Assembly (NCBI GenBank): GCA_041159745.1
Contig: JBEAXP010000072.1
Location: 1-24,521, forward strand
Reading direction: 5' to 3'
DNA length: 24,521 bases
Source of the DNA: Casp-actino8 sp041159745
Lineage (GTDB): Bacteria; Actinomycetota; Acidimicrobiia; Acidimicrobiales; Ilumatobacteraceae
Under the pieces are notes generated by a model. The model did not search any database, was not told where the DNA came from, and saw only the letters and a program-made list of their open reading frames with translations. Of the stretch, positions 9,731 to 17,536 are shown piece by piece. The translations under genes and the position numbers were made by a program. Position 1 is the first letter of the stretch, and the number at the start of each line of letters is the position of its first letter.

Positions 9731-10402
9731 TCAGCCGAGAGTCAGTCCCAGAATCGCCGAGAGTTCGTCGAGAGCCTGTCGGGCCGCCACGACTTTGATC
9801 GTGCGCATTCCCATGGCGGCCGCGGGCTTGAGGTTGATGCCGAGATCGTCGAGGAACACGCACTCGTGCGGGGTGACGCCCACCGATTCGCAGGCGATTT
9901 CGTAGAAGCGGGTCTCGGGTTTGCGAACGCCCACCTTCGAACTCTCGATGACCGCGTGGAAGCGGGCCATCACGGCATTGATCTCGCTCTGGCGCGGATC
10001 GACCGACGACTCGGTTCGTCCGTCGCCACCGGACATGTTGTTGGTGAGGCAGGCCATCAGATAGCCGGCTGCGCGCACCTGATCGAGGGCGCGCACCATC
10101 TCGGGGCGGATGTCGCCGCGAAGGAGAGCCAGGACCTCGGATCCGCGGATGGAGTGGCCGGCCCGTCGGGCATCGTGGGCGAAGGCTTCGTCGAATCCGG
10201 CCGCGTCGATGTCGGACCGCTCGAACCGGGCCCAGGCGTTGTCGTCGGGGTTGGTGGCGTTGATGGTTCGGATGGTGTCGAGCGGGAGGTCCCGCTCGCG
10301 TTCGAACCGGTTGAACGCCTCGAACGGGCTGGTGAGGACCACCCCGCCGAAGTCCCAGAAGACGGCTCTGACCTGGGCCTCGGGGTGCGCAGAAAGGGTC
10401 AC
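9731..10402 (-). CDS. HAD-IA family phosphatase
   Basis: 223 residues. HAD motifs: I, FWDFGGVV with nucleophile D17; II, LTNN with T120; III, K161 in VRKPE; IV, FLDDLG with D185/D186. The second Asp of motif I (DxD) is replaced by Gly, as in the DFGGV subgroup that includes YihX-like sugar phosphatases and the phosphatase domains of ACAD10 and soluble epoxide hydrolase. Substrate cannot be told. The GTG start at 10402 has a -10 box 6 nt upstream. The gene ends 10 bp from the kgd stop on the opposite strand. Confidence 0.85.
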   Translation of the reverse strand: MTLSAHPEAQVRAVFWDFGGVVLTSPFEAFNRFERERDLPLDTIRTINATNPDDNAWARFERSDIDAAGFDEAFAHDARRAGHSIRGSEVLALLRGDIRPEMVRALDQVRAAGYLMACLTNNMSGGDGRTESSVDPRQSEINAVMARFHAVIESSKVGVRKPETRFYEIACESVGVTPHECVFLDDLGINLKPAAAMGMRTIKVVAARQALDELSAILGLTLG

Positions 10403-10408
10403 GCCTCG

Positions 10409-10414
10409 ATCGTA
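10409..10414 (-). promoter_or_regulatory. -10 box for leaderless start at 10402
   Basis: TACGAT on the minus strand, 6 nt before the GTG of the HAD phosphatase gene. Confidence 0.6.
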
Positions 10415-10461
10415 GAGGGAACCGGCTGCGCGAGCCCCCTGGATGGTTGACTAGTGAGTCC

Positions 10462-11589
10462 ATGGCTCGCCACGTGATCGTCGACGGTTCGAACATCGCC
10501 ACCGAAGGGCGGTCGAAGCCGAGCCTCAAGCAACTCAACGAGGCCGTGACCGCGTACATGGCCGAGAATCCCAAGGACCTGATCACGGTCATCGTCGACG
10601 CCACGTTCGGGCATCGGATCGACAAGAAGGAAGTGGCCGAGTTCGACGAGGCGGTCAACAACAACGAGTTGGTCGCCCCGCCGGCCGGCACGGTGGGGCG
10701 CGGCGACGCCTTCGTCCTGAGCATCGCTCAGAAGGTCAAGGGTTGCATCCTCTCCAACGACAGCTACCAGGAGTTCCACGCCGACTACCCGTGGCTTTTC
10801 GATGACGGACGCCTGATCGGCGGCAAGCCCGTTCCTCACGTGGGTTGGGTCTTCGTCACCCGCACACCGGTGCGTGGCGAGAAGAGTCGTCGGGCCACCA
10901 GTGCGGCCAAGGGAGATGCGAAGAAGAAGTCGGCCAAGCCGTCAGCGGCCGCCATGAAGCCGATGCCGGTTCCGAAGACGCCCCCACCCGGCGCGGTGAT
11001 GCCGAAGAAGAAGGAGCCGGCCCCGGCGGCGAAGAAGCAGGCGGCCTCCGCCACTGGTTCGGGTCGCACCGTCAACGAGATCCTTCCGTTCCTCCAGTTC
11101 GTCGAGAACCATCCGGTGGGTGCGGTGGTGGTGGGCAAGGTCGAGAGCTATTCGTCGCACGGCGCGTACGTCGATCTCGGTTCCGTGCGCGGTTACGTCC
11201 CGCTGCGACTCATGGGTGATCCGCCGCCCCGCTCGGCCCGTGAGGTGATGGGGCTCGGCCAGGAAGTGACGCTCGAAGTGGTGTCGGTCGTGGCGTCGCG
11301 ACGAAGCATCGACTTGAAGCCGAGCGACAAGAAGGCGCCGACCCCGAAGAAGACGACGTCCAAGAAGGCAGCCCCGAAGAAGACAACGTCCAAGAAGGCA
11401 GCCCCGAAGAAGACAGCCGAGAAGAAGGCGGCGGCTCCCAAGAAGGTGGTCGCCAAGAAGGCGGTTGCTCCCAAGAAAGCAGTCGCCAAGAAGTCGTCGA
11501 ATCCCGCGAAGACGCCGGCCAAGAAAGCACCGGTCAAAAAGACGCCGGCCAAGAAGTCAGCAACCAAGGTCGCCGGCGCGAAGAAGTAG
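10462..11589 (+). CDS. Zc3h12a-like NYN ribonuclease domain + S1 RNA-binding domain + Lys/Ala-rich tail
   Basis: 375 residues. Residues 1-140 are a NYN/PIN-like nuclease domain of the Zc3h12a type: VIVDGSN with D8, IVDAT with D46, RGDAFVLS with D82 and ILSNDSY with D100. The Asp residues would bind Mg2+. A Lys/Pro/Ala linker (141-200) leads to an S1-type OB fold at about 218-287 (GKVESYSSHGAYVDLG). The last 85 or so residues are low-complexity Lys/Ala/Pro/Thr repeats like the tails of actinobacterial HupB or histone H1. Likely an RNA endonuclease or RNA-binding factor (inference). ATG 10462 is used; an upstream in-frame TTG at 10447 would add five residues. First gene of an operon with xthA. 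Confidence 0.85.
   Translation: MARHVIVDGSNIATEGRSKPSLKQLNEAVTAYMAENPKDLITVIVDATFGHRIDKKEVAEFDEAVNNNELVAPPAGTVGRGDAFVLSIAQKVKGCILSNDSYQEFHADYPWLFDDGRLIGGKPVPHVGWVFVTRTPVRGEKSRRATSAAKGDAKKKSAKPSAAAMKPMPVPKTPPPGAVMPKKKEPAPAAKKQAASATGSGRTVNEILPFLQFVENHPVGAVVVGKVESYSSHGAYVDLGSVRGYVPLRLMGDPPPRSAREVMGLGQEVTLEVVSVVASRRSIDLKPSDKKAPTPKKTTSKKAAPKKTTSKKAAPKKTAEKKAAAPKKVVAKKAVAPKKAVAKKSSNPAKTPAKKAPVKKTPAKKSATKVAGAKK
11341..11417 (+). repeat. 30-bp tandem repeat in the Lys-rich tail
   Basis: Two nearly identical 30-bp units (11341-11370, 11371-11400) and a partial third encode the decapeptide APKKTTSKKA. They sit inside the NYN/S1 gene and probably vary in copy number between strains. Confidence 0.8.
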
Positions 11590-11591
11590 TC

Positions 11592-12365
11592 GTGCGCATC
11601 GCGACCTGGAACGTCAACTCGCTGCGCGCGAGGCTTCCGCGCGTTCAGGAGTGGTTGGCCGATGTTCGCCCGGATGTCCTCTGCATGCAGGAGACCAAGC
11701 TCGCCGAGGACGCGTTCCCGCACATGGCGTTCGCCGAACTCGGCTACGACACCGTTCATCACGGCCAGGGCCAGTGGAACGGAGTCGCCATCGCGTCGCG
11801 AGTCGGGTTGACCGATGAGGTTCGCGGTTTCGCCGACGGCGCCCCTGCCGATCCCGAGGCCCGGCTGGTGACGGCGACCTGTGGTGGAGTGCGCGTGAGT
11901 TCCGTGTACGTCCCCAATGGCCGCGCGCTCGACAACGATCACTACACCTACAAGTTGGCCTGGATGAAGCGTCTCCTGGCGCATCTCGAGCGCAACGAGA
12001 ATCCGAACGACGCCGTGGTGGTGACCGGGGACTTCAACATCGCTCCCGACGATCGTGACGTGTACGACCCGAAGAAGTTCGTCGGGGCGACTCACGTGAG
12101 CCAAGCCGAGCGCGACTCGTTGGCCGCCCTCGAGAATTGGGGTCTCGTCGACGTGTTCCGCCGCCTTCACGATCAGGATCGATTGTTCTCGTGGTGGGAT
12201 TACCGCTCCGGCGACTTCCACCAAGGCCGTGGCCTGCGCATCGACCTCGTGATGGTCTCGGCTTCGGTTGCCGATCGCACGCGGTGGACCATCGTCGACC
12301 GCAATGCCCGTAAGGGTCAGCAGCCGAGCGACCACGCTCCGGTTCTGGTGGACATCGATGACTGA
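11592..12365 (+). CDS. xthA: Exodeoxyribonuclease III
   Basis: 257 residues, typical for the family. Endonuclease/exonuclease/phosphatase fold with IATWNVNS (N7), CMQETK (E34), VVVTGDFNIAP and the terminal SDHAPV with catalytic H248. It cuts at abasic sites and removes 3' blocking groups in base excision repair. GTG start lies 2 nt after the stop of the NYN/S1 gene, so it is co-transcribed. Confidence 0.93.
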   Translation: MRIATWNVNSLRARLPRVQEWLADVRPDVLCMQETKLAEDAFPHMAFAELGYDTVHHGQGQWNGVAIASRVGLTDEVRGFADGAPADPEARLVTATCGGVRVSSVYVPNGRALDNDHYTYKLAWMKRLLAHLERNENPNDAVVVTGDFNIAPDDRDVYDPKKFVGATHVSQAERDSLAALENWGLVDVFRRLHDQDRLFSWWDYRSGDFHQGRGLRIDLVMVSASVADRTRWTIVDRNARKGQQPSDHAPVLVDIDD

Positions 12366-13065
12366 TCGCGACAAGTCGAATGACGACGACACTTCGGCGG
12401 CTCGGATTCTCGGGCTTCCGGCCAATCGCGACAAGTTGTACCCGTCCGAACATCCGCGCGTCCGCCTGGCCAACTCGGTGCGCGCGGTGATGCAGAGCAT
12501 CGCCACGTCGACCGCCGACGACGAAGCGGTGTCGTCGGCAGTCGAACTCGTCGAGCGCGCCGCCCGTCAACTCGCCGATGGTCCGCACGGTCGCGCGTAT
12601 CACGGGTCGGCGGAGGGATCGCTGGGCGGCGTGCCATCCGGATTCCAGAGTCACAGCCCGGTGACCGGTCCGTTGAACCCGCTGGCCGGACCGGTGCGCC
12701 TCACGGCCAGCGAACGCGAAGTGGTCGCCGAAGTCACCTACGGCGACGCTTACGAAGGACCACCCGGGCACGTGCACGGTGGAGTGATCGCCGCGTTGTT
12801 CGACGAGGTTCTCGGCTTGGCTCAAGCGTTGTCGGGCCACCCGGGCATGACCGGCCGACTCGAGATCTCGTACCGCTCGCCGACTCCGTTGCACACTCCG
12901 TTGCGTGTGACCGGTCGTTTCGATCGGGTCGAAGGTCGCAAGATCTTCACGTCGGGCGAGATCACGGCCGGAGATCGTCTGTGCGCCGAGGCCGTCGGGT
13001 TGTTCATCACGATCGACTTCTCGAAGTTGGGCCAAGCCGGCGGGCGCGCGTTCAGCGCGGAGTGA
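12358..13065 (+). CDS. Hotdog-fold acyl-CoA thioesterase (PaaI/4HBT family)
   Basis: 235 residues. The N-terminal half (1-100) is not recognised; the C-terminal half is a hotdog domain with PPGHVHGGVIAALFDEVLG at about 135-153, where H140-G141-G142 and D149/E150 match the usual thioesterase site. Likely hydrolyses an acyl- or aryl-CoA in the cytoplasm. ATG at 12358 overlaps the xthA stop by 8 nt (ATGACTGA), so translation is coupled. Its 3' end overlaps the helicase gene on the other strand by 14 bp. Confidence 0.85.
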   Translation: MTDRDKSNDDDTSAARILGLPANRDKLYPSEHPRVRLANSVRAVMQSIATSTADDEAVSSAVELVERAARQLADGPHGRAYHGSAEGSLGGVPSGFQSHSPVTGPLNPLAGPVRLTASEREVVAEVTYGDAYEGPPGHVHGGVIAALFDEVLGLAQALSGHPGMTGRLEISYRSPTPLHTPLRVTGRFDRVEGRKIFTSGEITAGDRLCAEAVGLFITIDFSKLGQAGGRAFSAE

Positions 13066-14941
13066 TCGCTTCGAGGATCCGTGTGCCGGCTCGGTGGGCG
13101 AGTGGTCGGCCCACGCCGGGAATCTCGGCCAACTCGTCGATGTTCGTGGGCTTGGTTCGGGCGATGAGTTCGATCGTGGCGTCGCTGCAGATGAGTCGGG
13201 GGTCGACCCGCGACGTTCGCGCAGCCTGATCGCGCCACTCGAACAATCGCGCGGCGATCGGATCGGACGGTGTGGGCTCGATTCGGCGGGCCACTTGACC
13301 GGCGATGAACTCGGGAGATGGCGCTTCGCGATCCGGGTCGGGAGGGAACGAATCGAGGAACGGGCTCGGTGTGGCGGGGCGACCCCGTCGTGCTTGGGCT
13401 CGGGTCACGACGAGGCGATCGGATGCCCGCGTGATCGCGACGTACGACAGACGGATCTCCTCGGCGACTTCGGCCGGGGTGCGCGCCGACGAGTGGGGAA
13501 CCAGTCCGTCCTCGGCGCCCACCAGAATGACGGTCGACCACTCGCGCCCCTTGGCGGCGTGGAACGTGAGCAACTCGACGCCGTCGTCCTCGCGGCGGAA
13601 CGGTCGGTTGATCCGAACCCAGGCCGAGAATCCGAGTCCGTCCTTGCCGCCTTCGCGGAGGAATTCGTCGACCGCATCGGCCACGTGACGGCGGGCCGTG
13701 ATGTCGTCGTCGGATTCGTCGCTCGGCTCGCGGGCATCGCGGCTCCAGGCCGCGAGCTGGTGTCGATTCGTGCGCTCGGCGGCTTCGCGAACCGCGCGCT
13801 GCACGGGGTCGGTCGACGCGCTGCCACTGAGGCTCGACGGGACTCCGGCGGCTTCGAGTGCCGCGCGGATCGCGGGAAGTTGGGCATTGGTGCGGGCGAG
13901 AACGGCGGTGTCGCGCCATTGCTCGACGCGCATGCGTTCGACGAAGGCGGCGACGCCACTCGCTTCGGTCGTTTCGTCGACGAACTCGATGACGAGAGGT
14001 TGTCGACCAGGCGAACGGGCCGAGTGAAGTGCGGGCACCGGCGCGTCGAGACGCGCGAGAACGCGGAGTCCGGCGGCGACGATCTCGGGGGTGCAGCGGT
14101 AGTTGGTGTCGAGTCGGACGACCTCGACTCCGGGGAAGTGCTTCTCGAGTTCGAGAAGGATGCTCGGATCGGATCCGTTGAATCCGTAGATGGCCTGAGC
14201 GGGGTCGCCCACCACGGTCACGTCGTCGCGGTCGCCCCGCCAGGCCTGGAGGACCGCCAATTGCAGCGGGTTGAGATCCTGGGCCTCGTCGATGAAGAAG
14301 TGACGCAGGCGCCACTGCACGGCGGCGGCGAATTGGCCGTCGTCGTTGACGAGTCGGAGAGATTGAAGCAAGAGGTCGTCGAGGTCGAGGACCCCGCGCT
14401 TGCGCTTCAGTGCCTCGTAGTCGGCGATCACTTGTGCGAGTTCGCCGGTCGGGCGTCGCAACGAGCGAGTCAATTCGGATTTCTCGATGCGGTCGATCGA
14501 CAGATTGCGGGCGCGAATCCAGTCGAGGTCGGCCACGGTGTCGAACACGCGGCCACGGGCATCGGATCCGAGGAGCTCGGCCACCAGGCGGCTGCGATCG
14601 GACACGACGGTGGGGTGGCGTCGACCGCGGTCGTCCCAGAACTGTCGGAGCAACATCAAGGCGACCGAGTGGAACGTGCCGGCGATCGGTCTGTCGCTCA
14701 GACCGAAACCGGAAACACGGCGGCGCAGCTCGTCGGCGGCCTGTCGAGTGAACGTGAGAACCACCGTGTGCCGTGGGTCGATCGATTCGCTCAGGGCGCG
14801 GTGCGCCAGACGGCGCGTGAGCACCGCGGTCTTTCCCGAGCCCGCACCGGCGATGACGGCGAGAAGCGGCGCCGACGACAGCACGGCCGAGCGTTGCTGC
14901 TCGTCGAGTCCGAGCAGGAGATCGTCGGTCGTGGTGGGCAC
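13052..14941 (-). CDS. uvrD2: UvrD2-like SF1A DNA helicase with HRDC domain
   Basis: 629 residues. Helicase motifs in order: I, AGAGSGKT (31-38); Ia, TFTRQAADELRRR; II, FFIDEAQD (215-222); III, VVGDPAQAIYGFNGSD; IV, LDTNYRC; V, TFHAAKGREWSTV; VI, LSYVAITRASDRL. The C-terminal 75 or so residues (FEWRDQAAR... IPGVGRPLAHRAG) look like HRDC. Mycobacterial UvrD2 has the same layout but joins the HRDC through a four-cysteine motif; here that motif is absent. ATP-driven 3'-5' unwinding in DNA repair is expected. GTG at 14941 is preferred over long upstream extensions because a -10 box lies 6 nt before it. Confidence 0.88.
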   Translation of the reverse strand: MPTTTDDLLLGLDEQQRSAVLSSAPLLAVIAGAGSGKTAVLTRRLAHRALSESIDPRHTVVLTFTRQAADELRRRVSGFGLSDRPIAGTFHSVALMLLRQFWDDRGRRHPTVVSDRSRLVAELLGSDARGRVFDTVADLDWIRARNLSIDRIEKSELTRSLRRPTGELAQVIADYEALKRKRGVLDLDDLLLQSLRLVNDDGQFAAAVQWRLRHFFIDEAQDLNPLQLAVLQAWRGDRDDVTVVGDPAQAIYGFNGSDPSILLELEKHFPGVEVVRLDTNYRCTPEIVAAGLRVLARLDAPVPALHSARSPGRQPLVIEFVDETTEASGVAAFVERMRVEQWRDTAVLARTNAQLPAIRAALEAAGVPSSLSGSASTDPVQRAVREAAERTNRHQLAAWSRDAREPSDESDDDITARRHVADAVDEFLREGGKDGLGFSAWVRINRPFRREDDGVELLTFHAAKGREWSTVILVGAEDGLVPHSSARTPAEVAEEIRLSYVAITRASDRLVVTRAQARRGRPATPSPFLDSFPPDPDREAPSPEFIAGQVARRIEPTPSDPIAARLFEWRDQAARTSRVDPRLICSDATIELIARTKPTNIDELAEIPGVGRPLAHRAGTRILEAITPR

Positions 14942-14947
14942 ACCTCG

Positions 14948-14953
14948 ACAGTA
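14948..14953 (-). promoter_or_regulatory. -10 box for leaderless start at 14941
   Basis: TACTGT on the minus strand, 6 nt before the helicase GTG. It is back to back with the -10 of the PH-domain gene, 30 bp apart. Confidence 0.6.
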
Positions 14954-14983
14954 GGCGGTCGGTGCGGCATCGGTCGCGGGCGG

Positions 14984-14989
14984 TAATGT
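14984..14989 (+). promoter_or_regulatory. -10 box for leaderless start at 14996
   Basis: TAATGT, 6 nt before the ATG of the PH-SHOCT gene. No Shine-Dalgarno. Confidence 0.6.
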
Positions 14990-14995
14990 CCGGCC

Positions 14996-15610
14996 ATGCC
15001 TTATCCGCAGCGCCTGCTCAACGACGGCGAGGAAGTCGCTCTCGACATCCATCCTCATTGGTGGTTCTTCGCCAAGTCGGCCGCGGCCACCTTGTTCACG
15101 TCGGTTCTGTTCTTGTGGTCGGCGGTGGCGCTGGGGGACGCGACCTGGGAGAAGAGTCTGAAGTGGCTGTTCGGGGCGACCGCCATCGTGTCGCTGATCT
15201 GGCTCGCGGTGCGTTGGCTGGCCTGGCGCACGACCCACTTCGTCATCACGTCCGATCGCCTCATCGCGCGCAAGGGCATCATCGCCAAGAGCGGCATCGA
15301 GATTCCCCTCGAGCGCGTCAACAACGTGAGTTTCAACCAGAGCATCTTCGAGCGGGTCATCAAGGCCGGTGACTTGCTCATCGAGTCGGGCGGCGAAGTC
15401 GGTCAACAGCGATTCACCGACATCCTGCGTCCTGACGAGGTCCAGAACCTGATCCATCTCCAGATGGAGGAGAACCAGCGGCGCACGTTCGCCCCGTCCG
15501 CTCAGCCGATCGACGTGGCCGGTCAACTCGAGAAGCTCGAGGCACTGCGCGACCGCGGCACGATCACCCCGGCCGAGTTCGAGTCGCAGAAGCGCCGACT
15601 ACTCGGCTGA
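14996..15610 (+). CDS. Membrane protein with bacterial PH domain (YdbS/DUF304 type) and SHOCT tail
   Basis: 204 residues. Two hydrophobic segments (about 24-45 and 56-77) are followed by a bacterial PH-like domain (THFVITSDRLIARKG... ERVNNVSFNQS... GDLLIESGGE) at about 80-160. A SHOCT motif closes the protein (LEKLEALRDRGTITPAEFE, 176-194). Role unknown; related proteins are membrane-associated and often linked to envelope stress. Its stop overlaps the end of galK on the other strand by 12 bp. Confidence 0.85.
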   Translation: MPYPQRLLNDGEEVALDIHPHWWFFAKSAAATLFTSVLFLWSAVALGDATWEKSLKWLFGATAIVSLIWLAVRWLAWRTTHFVITSDRLIARKGIIAKSGIEIPLERVNNVSFNQSIFERVIKAGDLLIESGGEVGQQRFTDILRPDEVQNLIHLQMEENQRRTFAPSAQPIDVAGQLEKLEALRDRGTITPAEFESQKRRLLG

Positions 15611-16558
15611 TCGCAGCGCGACGACGCAGCCGCCGAAGCCGCCTCCGGTCATGCGGGCGCCGAGAACGCCCGATCCCCGCAAGGCGCGCTCGACCGCGGC
15701 GTCCATCGTGGCGTTCGACGTCTCGAAGTCGCGGCTGAGGCTCCAGTGACTCTCGGTCATGAGTCGGCCGGCCAAGGTCCAGTTCGCCTCGCGGAGTGCC
15801 GCGACGAAATCCAGAACACGTCGATTCTCTGAGATCACGTGCCGAGCCCGTCGGAGAAGCGTTTGGTCGGCGATCGCCGACAGCGACTCGAGTGAGGCGT
15901 CGCGGAGAGGGCCGACGATTCGCTCGACGGCCGCGGTCTCGGCCACGCGATCGGCGTACTCGCTGCCGGCGAGCGTGCGCGGGGCGATGAAATCGACGTC
16001 GACCGCGATGGCCGACGGAATCGGCACGTGCTCGATCGTCAGATCGCGGCAGTCGATGAGGGTCGCGTGACCCGCCCGACCGGATGCGATGCAGAGTTGG
16101 TCCATGATTCCGCACGGAACTCCGGACGCGATGTGTTCGGCGCGTTGGCACAACCGCGCCAACTCCGTCTCGGGCATGGGGCGATCGACGGTGGCGATGC
16201 GGGCCACGGCGATTTCCAGAGCGGCGCTCGACGACAGCCCGGAACCGATCGGAATCGTCGTCGACACTCGACCGGAGAAGCCGCGAACGGTGCGCCCGGC
16301 CCGCTCGAGCTCGTGAAGCACACCGGCCACGTAGCGGCCCCACCGAGGTTCGACCCGGTCGGGATGTTCGATCGGAAGAGCGAGGGTCACGGGGAGCGGT
16401 TCGTCGTCCGAGACGAGACGCCACACGCGGTCGTCGGTGAATTCCCCGCTGATCGTGGTCGCCACGTCGAGAATCATCGGCAGGACGAGGCCCTGCGTGT
16501 AGTCGGTGTGGTCACCGATCAGGTTGACGCGGCCGGGTGCGGAGACGATCACCGGCAT
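15599..16558 (-). CDS. galK: Galactokinase (GHMP kinase family)
   Basis: 319 residues, shorter than the roughly 380 usual. Galactokinase signature GRVNLIGDHTDYTQGLVLP at 9-27 (Asp replaces the Glu of E. coli GEHTDY), ATP-binding IGSGLSSSAALE at 104-115, catalytic base D153 in GIMDQ, and the C-terminal GHMP motif MTGGGFGGC. It should phosphorylate galactose at C1. No other Leloir gene (galT, galE) is in the window, so another GHMP sugar kinase activity is possible. ATG 16558 lies 5 nt after the stop of the LLM gene; no Shine-Dalgarno is visible. Confidence 0.82.
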   Translation of the reverse strand: MPVIVSAPGRVNLIGDHTDYTQGLVLPMILDVATTISGEFTDDRVWRLVSDDEPLPVTLALPIEHPDRVEPRWGRYVAGVLHELERAGRTVRGFSGRVSTTIPIGSGLSSSAALEIAVARIATVDRPMPETELARLCQRAEHIASGVPCGIMDQLCIASGRAGHATLIDCRDLTIEHVPIPSAIAVDVDFIAPRTLAGSEYADRVAETAAVERIVGPLRDASLESLSAIADQTLLRRARHVISENRRVLDFVAALREANWTLAGRLMTESHWSLSRDFETSNATMDAAVERALRGSGVLGARMTGGGFGGCVVALRSAE

Positions 16559-16563
16559 CGCCG

Positions 16564-17475
16564 TCAGGAGGCGAGGCCGAGCACGTGGGCGAATCGTTCG
16601 AGGGCGTCGGTGTCGAACGGAGCGCGCAATGCCAGGTTGATCTGATCGGCACCGGCTTCGACGTACTCGCCGATGCGGTCGATGACCTGCTGTTCGCTGC
16701 CGGTCAGCACGCCGGGTCGAACATATTCGGCGAGATGTCCGAACTGGGCGCGCAGACTCTCGTCGGTCCAGGCGATGCCGAGATTCACCGTGCGGCTGAT
16801 CTCGCCCGGGTCGCGCCCGGCCTTCTCGCAGTGATCGGACAACACCTGGCTCTTGTGATGGAACGCCTCGGGGGCGACGAAGGGAACGTTCCAGCCGTCG
16901 GCGTAGCGGGCCGTGATCGACAACGTGCGCTTCTCGCCTCCGCCGCCGATCCAGATCGGGATCTTCTTCTGAACGGGTCGTGGCTCGTTGCGCGCGTTGT
17001 CGAGCGAGAACCACTCGCCGCTGAAGCTGGTGACCTCGTCGTGCAGCAGACCGCGAACGCACTGAACCGCTTCTTCGAGTTGGTCCATCCGCGTCTTGAT
17101 CGTGGGGAAGGGGATGCCGTAAGCGTCGTACTCGACCTGGGCCCAGCCGGCTCCGAGACCGATGTCGGCGCGACCCCCCGAGACGTGGTCGATCGCAGTG
17201 ATCATCTTGGCGAGCACGGCCGGGTGGCGGTACCCGATGGAGTACACCAGGGACCCGACGCGAACACGCGACGTCGTGGCCGCCAGCGCCGAGTGCATGG
17301 CCACGGCCTCGTAGCAGGCCGCGTCATCGGGTTGTCCGGTGGCCCCGTAGAAGTGGTCCCAGATCGAGATCCAGTGGAAGCCGAGGCGTTCGATGAGGAT
17401 CCAGAGCGGTCGCAAAGATTCGTACGTGGTGTGCTGGAGACCGGTGTGGACCCCGAACTTCGTCCTCGGAAACAT
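16564..17475 (-). CDS. LLM-class F420-dependent oxidoreductase
   Basis: 303 residues, luciferase-like (beta/alpha)8 fold. Seen: FGVHTGLQ at the N-terminus, WDHFYG, VGSLVYSIGYRHPAVLAKM, the GRADIGLGAGW stretch, IPIWIGGGG and RYADGWNVP, which are typical of F420-binding LLM enzymes. Hydride transfer with F420 is likely; substrate unknown. Start: a GTG at 17493 gives a 309-residue form, but ATG at 17475 has a -10 box 6 nt upstream, so the shorter protein is preferred. Leads a two-gene unit with galK. Confidence 0.88.
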   Translation of the reverse strand: MFPRTKFGVHTGLQHTTYESLRPLWILIERLGFHWISIWDHFYGATGQPDDAACYEAVAMHSALAATTSRVRVGSLVYSIGYRHPAVLAKMITAIDHVSGGRADIGLGAGWAQVEYDAYGIPFPTIKTRMDQLEEAVQCVRGLLHDEVTSFSGEWFSLDNARNEPRPVQKKIPIWIGGGGEKRTLSITARYADGWNVPFVAPEAFHHKSQVLSDHCEKAGRDPGEISRTVNLGIAWTDESLRAQFGHLAEYVRPGVLTGSEQQVIDRIGEYVEAGADQINLALRAPFDTDALERFAHVLGLAS

Positions 17476-17481
17476 GTCGTC

Positions 17482-17487
17482 ACCGTA
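17482..17487 (-). promoter_or_regulatory. -10 box that sets the LLM start at 17475
   Basis: TACGGT on the minus strand, 6 nt before ATG 17475. It lies inside the longer reading frame from GTG 17493, which argues against that start. Confidence 0.6.
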
Positions 17488-17524
17488 CAGCACGTCGGAA
17501 CGAAGTCGCCTCGGCGGGCGCGTC

Positions 17525-17530
17525 TAGTCT
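17525..17530 (+). promoter_or_regulatory. -10 box for leaderless start at 17537
   Basis: TAGTCT, 6 nt before the ATG of the alpha/beta hydrolase gene. Divergent partner of the LLM promoter. Confidence 0.6.
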
Positions 17531-17536
17531 CCGTCC

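Noticed and set aside
10450..10455. ACTAGT as a -10 box for the NYN/S1 gene
   Set aside because: The spacing to ATG 10462 is right, but the hexamer does not fit TANNNT at the first two positions.
11341..11417. 30-bp repeats as a CRISPR array
   Set aside because: Units are directly adjacent, without spacers, and encode an in-frame decapeptide repeat in a Lys-rich tail.
13094..14986. 630-residue plus-strand open frame opposite the helicase
   Set aside because: Helicase motifs are complete on the other strand; this frame has no recognisable domain and long antisense frames are expected at high GC.
17476..17493. Longer LLM start at GTG 17493
   Set aside because: The -10 box TACGGT lies inside this extension and the added residues do not belong to the conserved LLM N-terminus.
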